Assembly (NCBI RefSeq): GCF_900156415.1
Contig: NZ_FTNM01000002.1
Span: 744,001 to 808,000, forward strand
Direction of reading: 5' to 3'
From: Pontibacter lucknowensis
Lineage (GTDB): Bacteria > Bacteroidota > Bacteroidia > Cytophagales > Hymenobacteraceae
Length of the DNA: 64,000 nucleotides
The notes below the pieces were generated by a model. The model saw only the letters and a program-made list of their open reading frames with translations, made no database searches and was not told the origin of the DNA. The first letter of the stretch is position 1, and each line of letters starts with the position of its first letter. Positions 18,728 to 28,134 of this stretch are shown piece after piece. Position numbers and translations under genes: made by a program.

Positions 18728-19444
18728 GTGCACTTATTCTATACCCCTGACATCAATTCCGAAATCTATACCCTGGCTGAAGATGAATCAAAGCATTGCA
18801 CGCGTGTGCTGCGGCTTCATCAGGGGGATACGGTATACCTGGTAGACGGACGAGGGGGCATGTACACAGCCATTATTCAGGATGCGCACCAAAAGCGCTG
18901 TCAGCTGCAGATAATAGACAAGCAGCTCGAGTATGGCAAACTCCCCTACTATGTGCACATCGCCGTGGCACCTACCAAAAACATGGACCGGATCGAGTGG
19001 TTTGTAGAGAAAGCCGTAGAGATCGGAGTTAGCGCCATCACCTTTCTGGAATGTGAGCATTCAGAGCGTAAACAGCTCCGATTAGATCGCATCGAGAAAA
19101 TAGCGGTCAGTGCTATGAAGCAGTCCCAGAAAGGGTACCTTCCCTTATTGAACGAGCTGACGCCATACCAGCATTTTATCAAATCCTGCATACCGGAAGA
19201 TACCTTTATAGCACACCTGGAAGACGATGCTACCAAATCTATCAGGGACTACTACAGACCAGACAGACAGCATTGCATACTAATCGGTCCGGAAGGAGAC
19301 TTCTCGCCTAAGGAAATAAAGGCTGCCTATGATCTGGGTATAAGGCCTGTTACACTGGGGCAGAGCAGGTTGAGGACCGAAACGGCCGCTTTGGTCGCTT
19401 GCCATACGTTACACGTACTACACGATATTTACGCCCCGTTATAA
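18728..19444 (+). CDS. rsmE: 16S rRNA (uracil-1498-N3)-methyltransferase RsmE
   Basis: A SPOUT-fold methyltransferase of 238 residues. The start is a GTG (GTG CAC TTA), which gives the family's typical beginning MHLFYTP. The knot region at the C-terminus carries IGPEGDFSPKEI and VTLGQSRLRTETAAL, the AdoMet-binding signature of RsmE. The N-terminal PUA-like part contains EDESKHCTRVLRL. It is followed 18 bp later by a DUF4159 gene on the same strand, probably in one transcript. The length is normal for the family. Confidence 0.94.
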   Translation: MHLFYTPDINSEIYTLAEDESKHCTRVLRLHQGDTVYLVDGRGGMYTAIIQDAHQKRCQLQIIDKQLEYGKLPYYVHIAVAPTKNMDRIEWFVEKAVEIGVSAITFLECEHSERKQLRLDRIEKIAVSAMKQSQKGYLPLLNELTPYQHFIKSCIPEDTFIAHLEDDATKSIRDYYRPDRQHCILIGPEGDFSPKEIKAAYDLGIRPVTLGQSRLRTETAALVACHTLHVLHDIYAPL

Positions 19445-19462
19445 ACTCAAGAAAACCTATAC

Positions 19463-20128
19463 ATGAAACGCACCCTCCTCCTCCTATACCTTGTCCTGCT
19501 TTGTGGCTCACTGGGCGCACAGCAAAAGTACAGCTTTAAGATAGCCAAGCTCAAGTATAACGGCGGCGGAGACTGGTATGCAAACAAAACCTCTTTGCCA
19601 AACCTGATCAGGTTCTGCAATCAGAATCTGAACATGAACATCGCGCCAGAAGAAGGTATAGTGGAAGTCGGGAGCCCCGAGTTATTCACCTATCCTTTTG
19701 TGCACATGACAGGCCACGGGAACGTAGTTTTCTCAGATGCCGAAGCACAGAACCTGCGCAACTACCTGACCAGCGGAGGCTTCCTGCATATCGATGACAA
19801 TTATGGCCTGGACCAGTACATCCGCAAAGAAATGAAGAAAGTGTTTCCGGAGTATGAGTTCGTAGAGCTGCCTTTTGATCACCCGATCTACAGTCAGAAA
19901 TATATTTTCAAGAACGGCTTACCAAAGATTCACGAGCATGACAACAAGCCACCACAGGGCTTCGGTATCATCCACAAGGGCAGGTTGGTGTGCTTTTACA
20001 GTTACGAAACAGACTTAGGAAACGGCTGGGAGGATGCTGAGGTACACAATGATCCAGAAAATAAAAGACAGGAAGCGCTGCAGATGGGAGCCAACATTCT
20101 GGCCTATGCCCTCACACAGTACTTGTAG
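19463..20128 (+). CDS. DUF4159 domain protein, secreted
   Basis: A 221-residue protein with a clear signal peptide (MKRTLLLLYLVLLCGSLGAQQ). The rest matches the DUF4159 pattern: FKIAKLKYNGGGDWYANKTSLPNL in part, TGHGNVVFSDAEAQNLRNYL and GGFLHIDDNYGLD. DUF4159 is related to glutamine-amidotransferase-like/ThuA-like folds and its function is unknown. In Bacteroidota it often follows rsmE, as here (18 bp gap). It is probably periplasmic. No catalytic residues can be assigned from the sequence alone. Confidence 0.88.
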   Translation: MKRTLLLLYLVLLCGSLGAQQKYSFKIAKLKYNGGGDWYANKTSLPNLIRFCNQNLNMNIAPEEGIVEVGSPELFTYPFVHMTGHGNVVFSDAEAQNLRNYLTSGGFLHIDDNYGLDQYIRKEMKKVFPEYEFVELPFDHPIYSQKYIFKNGLPKIHEHDNKPPQGFGIIHKGRLVCFYSYETDLGNGWEDAEVHNDPENKRQEALQMGANILAYALTQYL

Positions 20129-20219
20129 GGTATTCCTATAGGTATAGTCTAGCTTATCGGTTTTAGCTTTATAAGTAGTAAGTGTGAATTACAATCCTAC
20201 TTTATAGCTTAAGTAAGCA

Positions 20220-20768
20220 CTAGTACTGCTTCCGGTTGAATATCTCAGAAAGAATAAACGCCTGACGAACGGACTGCGGATTGTGCAGCAGTTGAGCATA
20301 CACATTAGGTACCGCTATCCGCTCCTGCTTCTTGGCTTCATACAAAGCATCTGCGGCTGCAATGCGCTCCTTCCTCTGCTGGTTGTAAAGTCGGGCTTGC
20401 TCCGGATTTTCTAATGATAATGCTCGCGGTGGCTTCTGTTCCCTGGCAGTAGGCTGCAAAACTGGCTGCAGCACTGGCTTCGGCTTCTCTACAGGTGCTC
20501 TGTTCTGCTCATTGGCACGCTCCATTTTGCTCTGCATCTCCCGCAGAATATCCTCAAACGAAGTAGCAGGAGCTGATGGGCGCTGCTGGCGGGGCTGTGT
20601 TTGTGCTGTAGGTATGGGTCGAGGAGCCTGACGCTCCTGTGGCGATCGTTCCTGGGGGGCAGGCGGCCTGCCATCATCGTCCGGCGTGTTGAAGGCTTTG
20701 CGCCAGGCCGTGTAGATGAAATAAGCCACAATGGCCAGTATGTATAGGATCAGTTTAAAATCTTCCAT
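20220..20768 (-). CDS. Hypothetical membrane-anchored protein with a Pro/Gln/Arg-rich linker
   Basis: 182 residues, not recognised. One hydrophobic segment at residues about 5-22 (KLILYILAIVAYFIYTAW) anchors a long polar tail. The tail has a proline/glutamine/arginine-rich disordered stretch (about 30-75), a short helix (FEDILREMQSKMERANEQ) and a second charged helical part ending SEIFNRKQY. It is convergent with DUF4159 and divergent from smc. The short perfect ending and single TM are common in small Cytophagales-specific proteins. No function is proposed. Confidence 0.75.
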   Translation of the reverse strand: MEDFKLILYILAIVAYFIYTAWRKAFNTPDDDGRPPAPQERSPQERQAPRPIPTAQTQPRQQRPSAPATSFEDILREMQSKMERANEQNRAPVEKPKPVLQPVLQPTAREQKPPRALSLENPEQARLYNQQRKERIAAADALYEAKKQERIAVPNVYAQLLHNPQSVRQAFILSEIFNRKQY

Positions 20769-20870
20769 GCTGTCAGTCTCTTATCAAATATAGCAGAAAT
20801 AAAGTATTCCGTCTGCATACTTCCTGCATATTTATACTGTTCCCTTGCGCCATGGTAAACAAATTAGTCT

Positions 20871-20878
20871 TATTTTTG
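20871..20878 (+). promoter_or_regulatory. Bacteroidota-type -7 element for smc
   Basis: TATTTTTG matches TAnnTTTG, 32 bp before the smc ATG; a TTG lies 23 bp further upstream. Confidence 0.45.
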
Positions 20879-20909
20879 AGTTTGGTTTGAATAGATTCCG
20901 CTGACGCGA

Positions 20910-23900
20910 ATGCAAGTATCAAGATTAGAGATTAAAGGATTCAAGAGCTTTGGCGACCGTGTCGTCATTAATTTTGATGAAGGTATCACAGGTATAGTTG
21001 GGCCAAATGGCTGCGGCAAGTCCAACATCGTGGATGCCATACGCTGGGTGTTAGGAGAGCAGAAGACCCGCAACCTGCGCTCGGATAAAATGGAGAACGT
21101 CATCTTCAACGGCTCCAAAACCCGCAAGCCGGTGCAGATGGCCGAAGTATCCATCACCTTCGACAACAACAAGGGCATCCTCCCTACGGAGTACTCCCAG
21201 GTAACCGTTACCCGCAAGTATTATCGCAACGGCGACAGTGAGTATATGCTCAATGGCGTGACCTGCCGCCTCAAAGACATCAACGAACTCTTCCTCGACA
21301 CAGGTATAGGCTCCGACAGCTACGCTATCATCGAGTTAAAGATGGTGGACGAGATCCTGAACGATAAGGAGAACTCCCGCCGCTTGCTGTTTGAAGAGGC
21401 TGCTGGTATCTCTAAATTCCGGGTGCGCAAGAAACAGACGCTTAAGAAGCTAGAAGAAACTGATGCTGACCTCGAGCGGGTGGAAGACGTGCTTTTCGAG
21501 ATTGGCAAGAATATGAAAACGCTGGAACGTCAGGCAAAACAGGCAATTAAGTACTTCCAATTAAAGGATGACTATAAAAAATTCAGCCTGGAATATGCGC
21601 GCCGCAACATCAACCAGTACCAGCAGACACTGGAGCGCCTGGACCAGGATGTACAGCGTGAAACGGAGTTGAAAGAGAGTTATGTGCTGGCTGTAACAGA
21701 AGCTGAAGATGCCATAGCCGACCAGAAAGCGGAACTGAACCTGACGCAGGAGCAACTGGCCGAGATGCAGAAAACCATGCAGGTTCAAACGGCCAAACTG
21801 CGCCAGCTGGAAAATGATATAAAACTCAAATCTGAACGCAGCAACTTCCTCAAGGAACGCATGACGCAGCTGCGCCAGCAGATCAGTCAGGACACGGCCA
21901 ATCTGGAGCATACCCAGGAAAGCATCGTAGAGCTGCGCGATGAACTGATACAGGTACAAGACAGCTTTGCAGGTGCCGAAGAGCAGGTGAATACCTTAAA
22001 AGAGCAACTGCAGGAAGCCAATGAACAAAAATTGAGTCTACAGGAGGCATTTCAGGAACTGACCCAGGAACAGCGCAGTAAGCAGAATGCAGTTTTTCAA
22101 CTGAACAAATCGCTTGAAATCAGCCAGGTACAGATCCAGAACCTGACACAGGACCTGGAGCAGCTACGTCAGCAACAACTTACTGCTGAAGAAGAAGCCG
22201 CTGTGCTGCAGGAACAATTACAGGAGGCGCAGGCTGAATTAGAGGAAAAGACCTCTACCCTTGTGAGTCTGCAGGCCAAGGAAGAGTCGCTGCTGCACAA
22301 TATCGAGAAAACAGAAACTGACATAGAGGGGCTGAAAGAGCAGTTGGTGGTACTTAACCGCAAGCGTGACGCTCGTCAGAACCAGTACAACCTGACCAAA
22401 TCGCTGGTCGAGAACATGGAAGGTTTTCCGGAGGCGATCAAATACCTGGCACAGTCTGATGACTGGAGCAAACCGGCTCCTCTCCTATCGGATATCATTG
22501 TATGTGAACCTGAGTACAAGTCACTTATCGAAAGTTACCTGGAGCCTTACATGAACTTCTTTGTGGTAGATGAGCTGCAGGATGCTGTGGAGGCAATCGC
22601 TTTACTCAAGCAGTACAACAAGGGACGCGCAAACTTTATCATCCTCTCCGAGATCGAAGAACTGGAGCCAGCCGCTACCTTTAGCGACGGTTCCCTGAAA
22701 GCAGCCTTTGAGGTAGTAAAAGCTGATAAGAAATACAGCAGCCTGCTTAAGTACATGCTGCGCAACGTGTACATCAGCGACGAAACCGAAGAAGACTTCT
22801 CAGCAGAGGACTACCGTACCATCATCCTGAAGGATGGCTCTGCCATCAAGAAGCCGCTTAGTCTCTCCGGAGGGTCGGTAGGCCTTTTTGATGGCAGTCG
22901 CCTGGGGCGTAAGCAAAACCTGGAGCAGCTGGCTGAAGAGTTGGAGCAGCTCCAGCAGGAGACGGAACTGATGCAAAGCCGCATCAACGCGCAGCAGCAG
23001 ATCCTGCTCAATTACCGCAGCGAGTCACAGAAGGAGGCGATCAAACAACTGGAAAAAGAGGTTGCCAAACTACAGCAGGACCTGCTCACAGTTCGCATTA
23101 AGAACGAACAGCACCAGCAGAACCGTAAAAACTCCGATCAGAAGCAGCAGGAACTGCAGCAGCGTCTTGATGACCTGTATGTACAAAGCCAGCAGGTGTC
23201 GCCACAGGCGGAGGAAGACATGCAGGAGCTGAAGCAGCTGGAGGAGCGCTTGGCAGTACTGAATTCTCAGATCAACCAGCAGCAAGAGCAGATCACGGTG
23301 ATCTCAGGTATGTATAACCAGGAGAACATCCAGTTCCACCAGCTCAAAAACCGCTTCGGATCGCTGCAACAGGAAATCAGCTACAAGCAGAAAACTGTGG
23401 AGACCAACCAGGAGCGCATAGCCGGCCTACGACAGGAACTCCAAAAATCCGAAGAAGAAACGGTTGAAGCGATTGATTTCATTGAAGAGAACGAGGCACT
23501 GGTGCAGACCATGGTAGAAGCCCGCCGTGAGTTTGGTTACGAACTGGATGCCGTAGAGAAGAAATACTTCAGTCTGCGCGGCGAACTGGACGAGAAAGAT
23601 AAGACCATACGGGAGCTACAACGCAAGCGCCAGAACGCAGACGAGCTACTGATGCGCATGCAGCAGACCATCAATGATACACGCATCAAGCTTGTATCGG
23701 TGCAGGAGCGTTTGGGGGCAGAATTCAACATTGCCACCGAAGAACTGGAGCAGCCTATACCTGAAATGGAGCATGATGGCCTGTTCCAGCTGAGCAATGA
23801 GGAACTGAACAAGAACATCTCTGAAATTAAGTCATCGCTCGACAGAATGGGACCTGTGAATGCCATGGCAGCAGAGGCCTATGTCGAGATAGAAGAGCGA

Positions 23901-24452
23901 AACAGATTTATCACAGAGCAACGTGACGACCTGGTGAACGCCAAAAATGCCCTGATCGATACCATCAACGAAATCGATACTGTAGCGAAGGAGAAGTTCC
24001 TGTCTTCGTTCAACGAGATCAAGCAGAACTTCATCCGGGTGTTCCGCAGCCTGTTTACGGAAGAAGATAACTGTGACCTGGTACTTACGGATCCAAAGAA
24101 CCCACTGGACTCTCGCATTGAGATCATGGCACAGCCGAAAGGCAAGCGACCGCTGACCATCAACCAGTTGTCAGGTGGTGAGAAGACGTTGACGGCTATC
24201 TCCCTTCTCTTTGCCATTTATCTGCTCAAGCCAGCTCCTTTCTGTATCTTCGATGAAGTAGATGCACCGCTGGATGATGCCAATATTGACAAGTTCAACA
24301 ACATCATCCGGACCTTCTCCAACGAGTCGCAGTTCATTGTAGTAACCCATAACAAGCGCACAATGGCTTCCACAGATGTGATGTATGGCATCACCATGAT
24401 TGAGGCAGGTATATCACGGGTTATACCAGTGGATCTAAGACAGATCGCCTAA
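20910..24452 (+). CDS. smc: Chromosome segregation ATPase SMC
   Basis: The 1180-residue core subunit of the condensin-like SMC-ScpAB complex. The head is split between the two ends. Walker A GPNGCGKSNIVDAIRWVLGEQ (about 32-52, in part) is N-terminal, and the C-terminal half has the signature LSGGEKTLTAISLLF and Walker B IFDEVDAPLDDAN (about 1086-1130). Long Gln/Glu-rich coiled coils (about 170-500 and 670-1000) flank a hinge domain at about 510-660. The length is normal. It has its own promoter-like element and terminator, so it appears monocistronic. Confidence 0.98.
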   Translation: MQVSRLEIKGFKSFGDRVVINFDEGITGIVGPNGCGKSNIVDAIRWVLGEQKTRNLRSDKMENVIFNGSKTRKPVQMAEVSITFDNNKGILPTEYSQVTVTRKYYRNGDSEYMLNGVTCRLKDINELFLDTGIGSDSYAIIELKMVDEILNDKENSRRLLFEEAAGISKFRVRKKQTLKKLEETDADLERVEDVLFEIGKNMKTLERQAKQAIKYFQLKDDYKKFSLEYARRNINQYQQTLERLDQDVQRETELKESYVLAVTEAEDAIADQKAELNLTQEQLAEMQKTMQVQTAKLRQLENDIKLKSERSNFLKERMTQLRQQISQDTANLEHTQESIVELRDELIQVQDSFAGAEEQVNTLKEQLQEANEQKLSLQEAFQELTQEQRSKQNAVFQLNKSLEISQVQIQNLTQDLEQLRQQQLTAEEEAAVLQEQLQEAQAELEEKTSTLVSLQAKEESLLHNIEKTETDIEGLKEQLVVLNRKRDARQNQYNLTKSLVENMEGFPEAIKYLAQSDDWSKPAPLLSDIIVCEPEYKSLIESYLEPYMNFFVVDELQDAVEAIALLKQYNKGRANFIILSEIEELEPAATFSDGSLKAAFEVVKADKKYSSLLKYMLRNVYISDETEEDFSAEDYRTIILKDGSAIKKPLSLSGGSVGLFDGSRLGRKQNLEQLAEELEQLQQETELMQSRINAQQQILLNYRSESQKEAIKQLEKEVAKLQQDLLTVRIKNEQHQQNRKNSDQKQQELQQRLDDLYVQSQQVSPQAEEDMQELKQLEERLAVLNSQINQQQEQITVISGMYNQENIQFHQLKNRFGSLQQEISYKQKTVETNQERIAGLRQELQKSEEETVEAIDFIEENEALVQTMVEARREFGYELDAVEKKYFSLRGELDEKDKTIRELQRKRQNADELLMRMQQTINDTRIKLVSVQERLGAEFNIATEELEQPIPEMEHDGLFQLSNEELNKNISEIKSSLDRMGPVNAMAAEAYVEIEERNRFITEQRDDLVNAKNALIDTINEIDTVAKEKFLSSFNEIKQNFIRVFRSLFTEEDNCDLVLTDPKNPLDSRIEIMAQPKGKRPLTINQLSGGEKTLTAISLLFAIYLLKPAPFCIFDEVDAPLDDANIDKFNNIIRTFSNESQFIVVTHNKRTMASTDVMYGITMIEAGISRVIPVDLRQIA

Positions 24453-24467
24453 AAAACCACCGTACGT

Positions 24468-24508
24468 AAAGCAGAAGAGCCGCTGATTATCAGCGGCTCT
24501 TCTGCTTT
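24468..24508. terminator. Hairpin terminator between smc and the convergent mmcQ-like gene
   Basis: A 19-bp perfect stem, AAAGCAGAAGAGCCGCTGA with TCAGCGGCTCTTCTGCTTT, around a TTA loop. It lies between converging genes and probably serves both. Confidence 0.8.
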
Positions 24509-24532
24509 ATAAATGGATTGAAATTACTGCTG

Positions 24533-24877
24533 TTAAGCTTCAATTTCTTTCTGCAGCTTCTTTGTGAGTTTTGACCTCACCATTTCATATGACTGTTTAA
24601 CATAAGTTTCCCACTCCTGCACACTAAGTCTCTCCCAGGACTGTACCTGCACCCACTTGTTACGGGCCATATAGGGGGCGGGAATTATACCTATAGAAGT
24701 CGAAAGTTCATCAAAATCTGCATCAGATACTTTGAAAGACACACTCGGAGCGCCTTCCAGGTTCGTGACACAAAACATTTTGCCACCAACCAGAAAGCAT
24801 AGGTCATTTCCCCACTTCACATCTTCCGTTACACCTTTCAGGCCCAGACAAAAGGTTCTTAGATTTTCTATGTTCAT
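24533..24877 (-). CDS. MmcQ/YjbR family protein
   Basis: A 114-residue small cytoplasmic protein of the MmcQ/YjbR family (CyaY-like fold, sometimes listed as DNA-binding). It begins MNIENLRTFCLGLKGVTED and contains WGNDLCFLVGGKMFCVTNL and the C-terminal NKWVQVQSWERLS, the usual pattern. The true function of the family is not established. It is the downstream partner of the acyltransferase gene (30 bp gap) on the minus strand and ends at the bidirectional terminator shared with smc. Confidence 0.88.
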   Translation of the reverse strand: MNIENLRTFCLGLKGVTEDVKWGNDLCFLVGGKMFCVTNLEGAPSVSFKVSDADFDELSTSIGIIPAPYMARNKWVQVQSWERLSVQEWETYVKQSYEMVRSKLTKKLQKEIEA

Positions 24878-24907
24878 TTGAAATTCAGCTTAATGCAACT
24901 CAACACA

Positions 24908-25459
24908 TTACAGCACACCATTTTCAGGAAATTTGCCCTGTTTGGTGCGGTAAAAAGCCTTAATCTTTTCCAGATCTGCTTCTATATCTCCCGTTGGGTA
25001 AATAGACGGTCCTATACCTGCTTCCTTCTTAGCATAGTCGACATAGCCTAACACGATGGGTACACCGGCACCTACAGCAACATGATAGAAGCCTAGTCGC
25101 CAGCGCGGTTGGTATTTGCGGGTGCCTTCCGGTGTTACGAGCACACACATATCGCCAGGTGTTTCCTTGATGATCTTGATCATGGCGTCTACCATACGTG
25201 TGTTCTTTGAACGGTCAATAGGCAAAGCGCCCATCGATTTGAGAAGACCACCAAAAGGGAATTTCATGAATTCCTTTTTGATCGTAAAACGAATAGGCGC
25301 CTCCATCATGTAAAACGCGGCACGGGCGAAAATAAAATCCCAGTTACTGGTATGTGGTGCGGCTACCATCACGCATCGGCGTTGGTCTGGAGCCAGGTTC
25401 CCGTTTAGTTTCCAGCCTGCAATTTTGAAGAGGAGTTTTGAGATTGCTTTTGCTAACAT
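24908..25459 (-). CDS. PlsC-like 1-acylglycerol-3-phosphate acyltransferase family protein
   Basis: A 183-residue acyltransferase-like protein. The catalytic HX4D motif appears as PHTSNWDF, the glycerol-phosphate-binding block as GALPIDRS and a later block as VTPEGTR. This is shorter than E. coli PlsC (about 245 residues) and belongs to the small subgroup often named glycerol acyltransferase. The substrate could be lysophosphatidic acid or another lipid. No membrane-spanning segment is obvious beyond the amphipathic N-terminus. The MmcQ-like gene follows. A terminator upstream separates it from the beta-barrel gene. Confidence 0.85.
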   Translation of the reverse strand: MLAKAISKLLFKIAGWKLNGNLAPDQRRCVMVAAPHTSNWDFIFARAAFYMMEAPIRFTIKKEFMKFPFGGLLKSMGALPIDRSKNTRMVDAMIKIIKETPGDMCVLVTPEGTRKYQPRWRLGFYHVAVGAGVPIVLGYVDYAKKEAGIGPSIYPTGDIEADLEKIKAFYRTKQGKFPENGVL

Positions 25460-25471
25460 ATAATAGGCTAT

Positions 25472-25518
25472 AAAAAAATGCTAATCCATGACTCAAGACG
25501 AGAAAATGGATTAGCATT
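25472..25518 (-). terminator. Intrinsic terminator after the outer-membrane beta-barrel gene
   Basis: AAATGCTAATCCAT (25476-25489) pairs with ATGGATTAGCATTT (25505-25518). On the minus strand the stem is followed by TTTTAT. Confidence 0.8.
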
Positions 25519-25552
25519 TCAAATATAGTGTATTCTCAGTAAAAACAGAATC

Positions 25553-26203
25553 TTAGAGGGCGCGTTTAATCACATGCGATTTCTGGCGCAGTAAATAAGC
25601 CTGCAATCCAAAGCCAATCATAGGGCCTAATTCCGTGTAAGCTCGTCCATCTCTGTCTACTTTGCGGAAGTAACGAACAGAAAGCACCGGCTCCAGGGAA
25701 AATTGCTTGTTGATGAAAAACGCATACCCGAGGCCTACTCCGCCTTCTAATGCCTTGTACTTGCGGTTTACATCGTTAAAATTATTTAGCCCCGCCAGCA
25801 TGGTCACCTCACCAAAAACACCGTTAAGCATGTAGTATCGGATAAAAGGACCAGCCAAAATGAAGGTTTCTCTACTTGGCTCCCGATCACTATCTGTCGC
25901 ATCAGTAATCTTGTTACTCTGGTGAAGCACACTAAGATCAAGGCCAACAGCTAAGTCTTCACGCACAAAATAGCCATTCTTACTTCGCAGGTTAAAATCT
26001 ATCCGGCGACCCGTAATTTCCTGGCCAGTATTGTTTAGTTCACTGGAAGTGACCTTGTAACTCCCCTGGAGGTTACCGCCTAATAACAAAGAGCCATGTT
26101 TTATTTTAGCTCTTATGAGTGAACTCTCATTTTCCTGGGCCCTAAGCGAAAAAACTGTAATAAAAAATAGGGCTACAATAAGGGTAAAGATACGTTGTAG
26201 CAT
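25553..26203 (-). CDS. Outer-membrane beta-barrel protein, porin-like
   Basis: A 216-residue protein with a signal peptide (MLQRIFTLIVALFFITVFSLRAQ). It continues in alternating hydrophobic/polar strands typical of an eight- to ten-stranded barrel, for example GSLLLGGNLQGSYKVTSS, FILAGPFIRYYML and GVGLGYAFFINKQFSLEPVL. It resembles the OmpW/OMP_b-brl group in layout, but I cannot name a family firmly. It is monocistronic, with its own terminator and an AT-rich upstream region holding a 10-bp inverted repeat. Confidence 0.75.
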   Translation of the reverse strand: MLQRIFTLIVALFFITVFSLRAQENESSLIRAKIKHGSLLLGGNLQGSYKVTSSELNNTGQEITGRRIDFNLRSKNGYFVREDLAVGLDLSVLHQSNKITDATDSDREPSRETFILAGPFIRYYMLNGVFGEVTMLAGLNNFNDVNRKYKALEGGVGLGYAFFINKQFSLEPVLSVRYFRKVDRDGRAYTELGPMIGFGLQAYLLRQKSHVIKRAL

Positions 26204-26239
26204 AGTAGAGTTGGGTTGTATATGCAGGCTTTTACGATC

Positions 26240-26277
26240 AATATTAAAAAATAGATTAAAATTTATCTTTTAATATT
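26240..26277. repeat. AT-rich inverted repeat upstream of the beta-barrel gene
   Basis: AATATTAAAA (26240-26249) and TTTTAATATT (26268-26277) are perfect inverted arms separated by 18 bp. It may be an operator for the barrel gene or a weak terminator for the patatin gene. Confidence 0.4.
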
Positions 26278-26321
26278 AACAAAATAACATCAGATAAAGA
26301 AATTTTTTTTTACCTATTCCA

Positions 26322-27092
26322 CTAGGCTGAAATAGTTACCTGCAATAGCTCTTTTTTAATGCTCATCGTGTAGGTATAACCGACCTCAAAAAGCTCATCT
26401 GCTTTACTGAAACTCATCAGTCTGTAATACTTTAACGCGGGTGGCTCTATGAAAAAATCACAGAGGTGGCGACGTAATTGTACGTTGTTATTTATCGCAA
26501 GGTGAGCCGTCCGCTCAATCATGCTCCGAAGGCTGGTAATGCGAGCATCGTGATTAAGTGGATTACTGTGCACACCTATTTTAAAGTCACACTTTCCTGT
26601 CAGGGCTTCCAAAGGCAGATTGTCCAGCAAACCGCCGTCATTGAGCAACATCCCCTCATACTGTACCGGTCTATACAGGACAGGCACTGCAGAAGAGGCG
26701 ATCAGGGGTTTTATAAGATTTCCACTCGAAAAATTAACGGTCACACCAGCATGCATATCTGTTGCCCCTATGATGACAGGGATAGCCAGGTCCTCGAAAG
26801 TGGCCTGATCACCCAGGTAGCGGTGGTAAAGCTTTTCTACTTCGTCGAGATGCAGGATGCCCACCTGCCCAATGGCCAGCCGCATGATACGATAGATGCG
26901 CAGCTCCTTGATGAGACGCAGTGTGTCATCGGGGCTATAGCCGGCCGCATAGAACACGCCCACTATAGCGCCAGAACTCACTCCTGAAAGTATGGATGGC
27001 TTTATACCTAATTCGTCAAAAGCCTTGAGCACACCCAAATGAGCAATGCCCCTGGCAGCACCTCCTGAAAGTGCCAGCCCTATACGCTTCAT
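26322..27092 (-). CDS. Patatin-like phospholipase (RssA/YchK type)
   Basis: A 256-residue patatin-fold serine lipid acyl hydrolase. The oxyanion-hole motif GGAARGIAHLG (9-19) is at the N-terminus. The nucleophile elbow GVSSG follows, with Ser-Gly in the family's GxSxG, and the dyad aspartate lies in NDGGLLDN. It is a compact cytoplasmic form without the autotransporter domain of larger patatins. Its ATG overlaps the MBL-hydrolase stop by one base (TAATG), so the two are translationally coupled. The substrate is unknown; membrane phospholipid or acyl-lipid turnover is the family expectation. Confidence 0.92.
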   Translation of the reverse strand: MKRIGLALSGGAARGIAHLGVLKAFDELGIKPSILSGVSSGAIVGVFYAAGYSPDDTLRLIKELRIYRIMRLAIGQVGILHLDEVEKLYHRYLGDQATFEDLAIPVIIGATDMHAGVTVNFSSGNLIKPLIASSAVPVLYRPVQYEGMLLNDGGLLDNLPLEALTGKCDFKIGVHSNPLNHDARITSLRSMIERTAHLAINNNVQLRRHLCDFFIEPPALKYYRLMSFSKADELFEVGYTYTMSIKKELLQVTISA

Positions 27093-27934
27093 TAAAGTTC
27101 GCTCAGTGAGAAAGTTGTATCAAGCCTCACACCTTTTTCAGTGTGTTGCACAGTGCAGCATTCATTCACGGCGTCATGCTCCAAGTATAGCACGAAGTTC
27201 TCGTCGGCTGCCATATTCAGAAACCGGGCTTTCTCATCCAGTGTCAGCAGTGGCCTTGTGTCGTAACCCATGACATAAGGCAGTGGAATATGCCCTGTCG
27301 AGGGCAGCAGATCAGCCATGAAGGCCACTTTACGGCCTTTGTAAGAGATGATCGGTACCATCATTTTGTCGGTATGCCCGTCAGCATAAAAGATATCAAA
27401 CTGCGGGAAAGGCGATGGTTTATTGGGATCGACGAACTGTAAATGTCCGCTCTCCTGCATCGGCAAAATGTTTTCTTTCAAAAAAGACGCTTTCTCACGG
27501 GCATTCGGCTCTGTTGCCCATTTCCAGTGATCGGTATTAGACCAGTAGGTAGCATTCGGAAACACAAGCTCCAGGGCCCCGTCGTTATTTTTATATTTTA
27601 CGCCACCGCCACAGTGATCAAAATGCAGGTGCGACAGAAAGACATCAGTTATGTCGCTATGGGAAAAGCCGGCAGCATGAAGGGACTTTTCGAGCGTGGC
27701 GTCACCGTGCAGGTAGTAGTGACTATAGAACTTTGCATCCTGTTTGTCGCCAATGCCATTGTCGATCAGGATGAGCCGGTCTCCGTCCTCGATGAGCAGG
27801 CAGCGCATCGCCCAGGTACATAAATTATTTTCATCGGCCGGATTAGTACGCTGCCACAGAGATTTGGGTACTACGCCAAACATGGCACCTCCGTCCAGCT
27901 TAAAAAATCCTGTATCGATCACGTGTAGTTTCAT
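27092..27934 (-). CDS. Metallo-beta-lactamase fold hydrolase
   Basis: A 280-residue MBL-fold metal-dependent hydrolase. The zinc motif HxHxDH appears as SHLHFDHCGGG. Further ligands probably lie in GHTDKM and in the later EHDAVN. The pattern (IDNGIGDK, YWSNTDHWKWA) is that of the AHL-lactonase-like/quinoprotein subgroup common in Bacteroidota, often an uncharacterised esterase or lactonase. The coupled downstream gene is a patatin, so the pair may act on related ester substrates; this is inference. There is a 200-bp spacer to accA upstream. Confidence 0.9.
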   Translation of the reverse strand: MKLHVIDTGFFKLDGGAMFGVVPKSLWQRTNPADENNLCTWAMRCLLIEDGDRLILIDNGIGDKQDAKFYSHYYLHGDATLEKSLHAAGFSHSDITDVFLSHLHFDHCGGGVKYKNNDGALELVFPNATYWSNTDHWKWATEPNAREKASFLKENILPMQESGHLQFVDPNKPSPFPQFDIFYADGHTDKMMVPIISYKGRKVAFMADLLPSTGHIPLPYVMGYDTRPLLTLDEKARFLNMAADENFVLYLEHDAVNECCTVQHTEKGVRLDTTFSLSEL

Positions 27935-28034
27935 AATTCTATAGTGTTGGAGTGATTAAGAGTTAGCATAGCAACCACCGCTTTTTACTGCTGTATTAAC
28001 GAATGGTTACTGTCATCTGCCTAAAGTTACCAAA

Positions 28035-28075
28035 ACAAAAAGAGGTGGCAAAACCTCTGCAGGCTGCCACCTCTT
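28035..28075 (-). terminator. Intrinsic terminator after accA
   Basis: AAGAGGTGGCA (28040-28050) pairs with TGCCACCTCTT (28065-28075). On the minus strand the stem is followed by TTTGTTTTGG. Confidence 0.8.
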
Positions 28076-28134
28076 ATATATTTGCTATGTGAGAAACCGG
28101 TATTCAGGAATTCTCAAAGTCAAAAAACTCAATT

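Noticed and set aside
20144..20213. Imperfect hairpin AGCTTTATAAGTAG / CTACTTTATAGCT between DUF4159 and the convergent gene
   Set aside because: Mismatched stem without a T-run; too weak to call a terminator.
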